A DNA stretch of 64,000 nucleotides from Desulfofundulus thermosubterraneus DSM 16057 (GTDB lineage Bacteria; Bacillota; Desulfotomaculia; Desulfotomaculales; Desulfovirgulaceae): assembly GCF_900142025.1 (NCBI RefSeq), contig NZ_FQZM01000010.1, positions 23,993-87,992 on the forward strand, given 5' to 3'. The notes under the pieces are model-generated. The model saw nothing but the letters and a program-made list of their open reading frames with translations. It did no database searches and was not told the DNA's origin. Shown here one piece after another: positions 60,946 through 64,000 of this stretch. Numbering within the stretch: position 1 is the first letter of the stretch; every line of letters begins with the position of its first letter. A program made the translations under genes and the position numbers.

Positions 60946-62967
60946 TTACCAGTTCTGACAGAGAGCGGTTTCAAAGTCTTCTGCCACTTTACGGTGCACA
61001 CCCAGCTTCCAGGTACGGTACTCCAGTGCGTTGAGCAGTTTTTGTATGGCCACCTCGATATCGGGTTCCAGGATAAAGTAACCGCCAAATACATCGCTGG
61101 CAATTTGCGTCAATATACTGTAAATCAGGTCGGAACCTTCCACCGGCGGCATGGTTCCCACATGGGTGGGCAGGCCGATGGTTACAGCCCATGTACCAAT
61201 ACTGGTGGCCTTACCGCTCATAGCCTCCGGAGCTGAGGCGACAAAGGGTACTTTGGGAGTATCTACGCCAAGATCTTCGGCCATCAGCATCAGGAGTTCG
61301 GCCGCCCGGGAGTTGTCGACACAGGAACCAATGTGGAATACCGGCGGCAGGCCGTATTTCAGATCGGCCTTTTCACTGATACGCCGGAAGAATTTCTTCA
61401 ATCCGGGACCACAGAACTCATCCACTTTGGCCGGATCCATCAGGCCCGCCTTCGCGCACGCCTGGGCATTACAACCGGTGGAAATAACAAAAACGTCATT
61501 TTTCAGCATGGCTTTGGTGATTTCCAGGTGGGCCTGATCCTGGAAGGTTTTCAGGTTGTTGCACCCGGCCATAAGGATGACGCCCTTCAGTTCCCCGGAA
61601 AGGATAGCTTCGTTAAGCACCCGCACGGGGTTATCGGGGTTGACAGTTTTGAACAATTCAAAGATAGCTTCCAAACTCCAGCCTGCCACCACTTTGTTCT
61701 TTACATTGGGAATGTGTACCGGGCGAGTGCCCCGTTCTTTAAAGGCTTCAATAGCCTGGCGGATCACGTCTTTAGCGTTGGCCATGGCCGTTGCTTCCTG
61801 GTAGTCAATGTGCATGCTGCCGGGAATCTTCACAATATCCGAAGTGGTAATCAACCTGGTTCCAAAGCACTGGGCCACCGTGTTTAAACCGGGCATGATA
61901 CACTGCACGTCCACCACCATGGCATCAACAGCACCGGTACAGATGGCCAGTTCCTGGGAGGAAAAGGAGGTCACGATGGGAATTCCCTGGCGCATGAGCA
62001 CTTCGTTTCCCGTACAACAAATACCGGCCAGGTTAATACCGGCCGCGCCGGCGGCTCTGGCTTCATCTTCCAATTCCCGGGCCGCAGCCACGATCATTTC
62101 GCTCAAAAGGGGATTATGGCCGTGCACAACGATATTGACCTTTTTGGGATCTAAAACCCCCATATTGGCTTCACTGACAACAGGTTGGGGAGTACCGAAA
62201 ATAATGTCGGAAAGATCGGTGGCAATCCACTTGCCGGCCAGGTCGGCCAGGCCAACCCGTACGGCGCTGAATACCAGGTTTACCGGGTCGTTATCCATCC
62301 CCACGTGGGCCTGGGTAACCAGGTCGGAAATGGTAGCATGAATCCCGTGGGGCATGACCATATGGCTTCTGTACCTTTCTACCCGGGCAGGTATTTGCTG
62401 CTTGACTACCCAGGTGGATTCCCCTTCTCCCTTCAGGCGACGGAAGTCCTCCATGGCTGTTTCAGCCAGCTCCTTCGCCAGGGTCAGAGTTTCTTTACCT
62501 TCGGTTTCAATCCCCACTTTCTTACAAATGCGCACCAGCTTCTCGGGGTCCTTAATGGAATAGTCGGGAGCTTTACCTTCGGCAATCATTTCCAGCGTAT
62601 GGGCTATATGGTTGCCATGCTGAGCATGGGAGGCACAACCGGTGAGGATCATTACGCCCACACTGCGAGCCACAATCGTCCAGGAATTGGCACCGCATAT
62701 ACCCCTGCTCGCCGGTCCTTCTTCCGCTTTAATCCGGCAGGGACCCATCATACAAATACGACAACAGATGCCCTTATAGCCAAACTGGCACTGGGGTTGC
62801 TGGGCCACCACCCGGTCAAAGGCGGTGATCACACCCTGCTCCTGGGCTACATCAATCATTTCCAGGACCGCCGGATCAACAGACCGTCTGACACTCTTGG
62901 GATCAATGACCCGCGGGGTTTTGTCCGAAGGCCGGCTGGTTAGCTGGGGATCCCTAAACCTTGGCAT
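60946..62967 (-). CDS. acsA: Carbon monoxide dehydrogenase catalytic subunit
   Basis: 673 aa. It has the B/D-cluster region CQFGYKGICCRICMMGPC near residues 58-76 and C-cluster ligands in later segments (ICCTGNEVL, GCNNLK, STGCNAQACAK, HIGSCVDNSRA). It interconverts CO2 and CO using ferredoxin and passes CO to AcsB. AAGGAGG stands 8 bases before the ATG. First gene of the 22-kb same-strand run; cooS is the synonym. Confidence 0.96.
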   Translation of the reverse strand: MPRFRDPQLTSRPSDKTPRVIDPKSVRRSVDPAVLEMIDVAQEQGVITAFDRVVAQQPQCQFGYKGICCRICMMGPCRIKAEEGPASRGICGANSWTIVARSVGVMILTGCASHAQHGNHIAHTLEMIAEGKAPDYSIKDPEKLVRICKKVGIETEGKETLTLAKELAETAMEDFRRLKGEGESTWVVKQQIPARVERYRSHMVMPHGIHATISDLVTQAHVGMDNDPVNLVFSAVRVGLADLAGKWIATDLSDIIFGTPQPVVSEANMGVLDPKKVNIVVHGHNPLLSEMIVAAARELEDEARAAGAAGINLAGICCTGNEVLMRQGIPIVTSFSSQELAICTGAVDAMVVDVQCIMPGLNTVAQCFGTRLITTSDIVKIPGSMHIDYQEATAMANAKDVIRQAIEAFKERGTRPVHIPNVKNKVVAGWSLEAIFELFKTVNPDNPVRVLNEAILSGELKGVILMAGCNNLKTFQDQAHLEITKAMLKNDVFVISTGCNAQACAKAGLMDPAKVDEFCGPGLKKFFRRISEKADLKYGLPPVFHIGSCVDNSRAAELLMLMAEDLGVDTPKVPFVASAPEAMSGKATSIGTWAVTIGLPTHVGTMPPVEGSDLIYSILTQIASDVFGGYFILEPDIEVAIQKLLNALEYRTWKLGVHRKVAEDFETALCQNW

Positions 62968-63264
62968 TTATCTGACCTCCTTAAACATTAAACAGGTTAA
63001 TTGCAGGAAGACGTTAAAAACCACCGATAAAGCTTTTCCCGTCCCTTTGAACCTTTTTCTCCCGGGCTGTACGTAAATGCGCCCCCCCTCCGCGATAATT
63101 TAAGATTTAGTAAAACATTGTGATTATTAGTTCTACTTTACCAGAGGCTCGACTAACGGACAAATGTTAATTATGACCATATTCTTCCCCCTCAAGGCAT
63201 GTAATGAATTTATGTTCGATTTATAAGGGTATATATTCTTTAACATAGTTTCACTAAGACAGGC
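62968..63264. other. Leader and promoter region upstream of acsA
   Basis: 297 bases between the Fur-family gene and acsA with no supported gene. It holds the promoter candidate at 63135-63163 and a ~160-base untranslated leader that is long enough for regulation, with a G-rich tract (GCGGAGGGGGGGCGC) in its middle. No known riboswitch was recognised. Confidence 0.5.
63135..63163 (-). promoter_or_regulatory. Sigma-A-like promoter candidate for the acs operon
   Basis: On the minus strand TTGTCC and TAAAGT are separated by 17 bases, each with four or five matches to the consensus. It would start transcription near 63127, about 160 bases before the acsA ATG. Assigned by eye only. Confidence 0.4.
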
Positions 63265-63714
63265 CTAAGAAGGCACTTTTTGCCCCTGTGCGCGGCATTG
63301 CGAGCAAAAACCAAAAAGCTTCAAGGAAGCTCCGATAATTTGAAAATCCTGTCTTTGGGAAGGAGGCAATTCCACCACCGGTGGGCCTTCCAGTTCAAAA
63401 ACCTGGCCACAGCCCAGGCAAATGAAATGGGCGTGGGGATCACCGTTTATTTCGTAACGGAAGGAACCGTCCATAAGCTGCAGGCGACGTACCAAACCCA
63501 ACCGATGGAAAAGCCTTAGCGTGCGGTAAACGGTAGCCCGCCCGATGCCGGGGCATTTTTGCCTGGCTTCCTCGTATAAATCTTCCGCACTGGGATGCTC
63601 ACTGCTCTTGGCCATTAAAGCGTTTAAAATCACTTCCCGCTGAACAGTTAGTCGTATTCCATTCTTTTTCAAACGTTCGATTCTTACGGCCGTTCCTTTC
63701 TCCAAGGAACTCAC
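63265..63714 (-). CDS. Fur/PerR-family metal-dependent repressor
   Basis: 149 aa (146 if the TTG at 63705, better spaced to GAGGTG, is the start). A winged-helix DNA-binding part (LTVQREVILNAL, GRATVYRTLRLFHRLGLVRRL) is followed by the HAHFICLGCGQV metal/dimer segment and a second CxxC, FCSQC, forming the structural zinc site. It may be Fur, PerR or Zur; the sequence does not decide. Its position next to acsA makes the acs promoter a possible target, but that is untested. Confidence 0.9.
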   Translation of the reverse strand: MSSLEKGTAVRIERLKKNGIRLTVQREVILNALMAKSSEHPSAEDLYEEARQKCPGIGRATVYRTLRLFHRLGLVRRLQLMDGSFRYEINGDPHAHFICLGCGQVFELEGPPVVELPPSQRQDFQIIGASLKLFGFCSQCRAQGQKVPS

Positions 63715-63772
63715 CTCTTTTCTTTAAACAGCTCCCCGCAACTTATGGTCATATGTTATTTAAAAAAGGGTA

Positions 63773-63842
63773 ATCGAGTAGGAGGGGGCGGCTAGCCCCC
63801 GTCCTCTCACACCACCGGACATGCGGGTCCGCATCCGGCGGT
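63773..63842 (-). other. Group II intron 3' end (domains V and VI)
   Basis: Minus-strand sequence after the maturase stop reads ACCGCCGGATGCGGACCC, GCATGTCCGGTGGTGTGAG, then GACGGGGGCTAGCCGCCCCC and TCCTACTCGAT. The first two parts fold as the domain V hairpin (CCGCCGGATGCGG / CCGCATGTCCGGTGG), the next as domain VI with its GGGGGC/GCCCCC stem. The 3' splice end is near 63773. The intron runs beyond the right edge. Confidence 0.8.
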
Positions 63843-64000
63843 TCACCAAGCTTGACGAAGACTTTGATAGCGTTCGGTTAAGCTCATCAGGCCCTGGGAC
63901 TGCCAGTAGGCGTTGCCCAGGGCTCTGTTCATTGGCCCGTGGGCCATCCGCCATGGCCCTCTGCGAGCGTTGGCGAATTCATGTACTACCCATTCAGGCA
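63843..64000 (-). CDS. ltrA: Group II intron reverse transcriptase/maturase, C-terminal end only
   Basis: The last ~52 codons, ending in a TGA at 63843-63845; the rest lies outside the window. The frame reads PEWVVHEFANARRGPWRM, then NRALGNAYWQSQGL and TERYQSLRQAW, the typical LtrA-type maturase tail. The intron's domains V and VI follow directly. It is a mobile retroelement inserted upstream of the Fur-family gene, in the same orientation. Confidence 0.8.
   Translation of the reverse strand, partial: PEWVVHEFANARRGPWRMAHGPMNRALGNAYWQSQGLMSLTERYQSLRQAW

Noticed and set aside
63760..63954. 64-aa ORF at the right end
   Set aside because: It is a shadow of the maturase tail and domains V/VI of the intron in a different frame.

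Overview
The window looks like the chromosome of an anaerobic, spore-forming Firmicute of the Desulfotomaculum/Pelotomaculum type (Peptococcaceae sensu lato). This rests on gene content: a complete carbonyl branch of the Wood-Ljungdahl pathway, several heterodisulfide-reductase modules, anaerobic cobalamin synthesis, a DnaD/DnaC primosome pair, a LysM-SleB cortex hydrolase and an Asp23-type protein. I could not search a database, so the genus is inference. Almost every gene is on the minus strand.

Layout. 1-6677: a NADH/heterodisulfide-reductase operon hdrC-hdrB-hdrA-flxD-flxC-flxB-flxA, with flxA cut by the left edge. 7028-14577: an exonuclease-DinG helicase, a cytoplasmic subtilisin, small proteins of unknown function, a metallo-beta-lactamase-fold hydrolase and a MeaB GTPase. 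14948-20500: a branched-chain amino-acid ABC transporter, livKHMGF, with a thioredoxin reductase attached. 20839-28250: nucleoside phosphorylase, methyltransferase, adenylate kinase, tRNA-Pro, a class A PBP, a P-loop/Asp23 fusion and a cortex hydrolase. 28342-36024: a ten-gene cbi operon under a cobalamin riboswitch. 36040-40758: DnaC/DnaD, a PHP phosphoesterase, a nicotinamidase-like hydrolase, a YbjQ protein and GAPDH. 40830-62967: about 22 kb all in one direction, acsA-acsB-acsC-cooC-acsD-acsE, then a second Hdr/Flx set (hdrA-hdrC-hdrB-flxDCBA), then an HdrC-HdrB fusion, a double HdrA, MvhD, metV and metF. 63265-64000: a Fur-family regulator, then the 3' end of a group II intron.

How it fits together. 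The acs genes make or cleave acetyl-CoA. metF/metV with the adjacent HdrA, MvhD and HdrCB proteins form a methylene-THF reductase complex like the one in Moorella. The two Flx-Hdr sets would link NADH, ferredoxin and a disulfide. The cbi operon supplies the corrinoid that AcsCD and AcsE need.

The most important reading is that four genes that look broken or mis-started are intact selenoprotein genes. UGA falls exactly on conserved cysteine positions in hdrA (4632-4634), flxD copy 1 (3034-3036), flxD copy 2 (50497-50499) and the MetFV-linked mvhD (42820-42822). A hairpin suited to a bacterial SECIS lies 12-17 nt downstream of each. The second hdrA has Cys at the same residue, 195, where the first has Sec. 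The Sec site differs between the mvhD paralogs.
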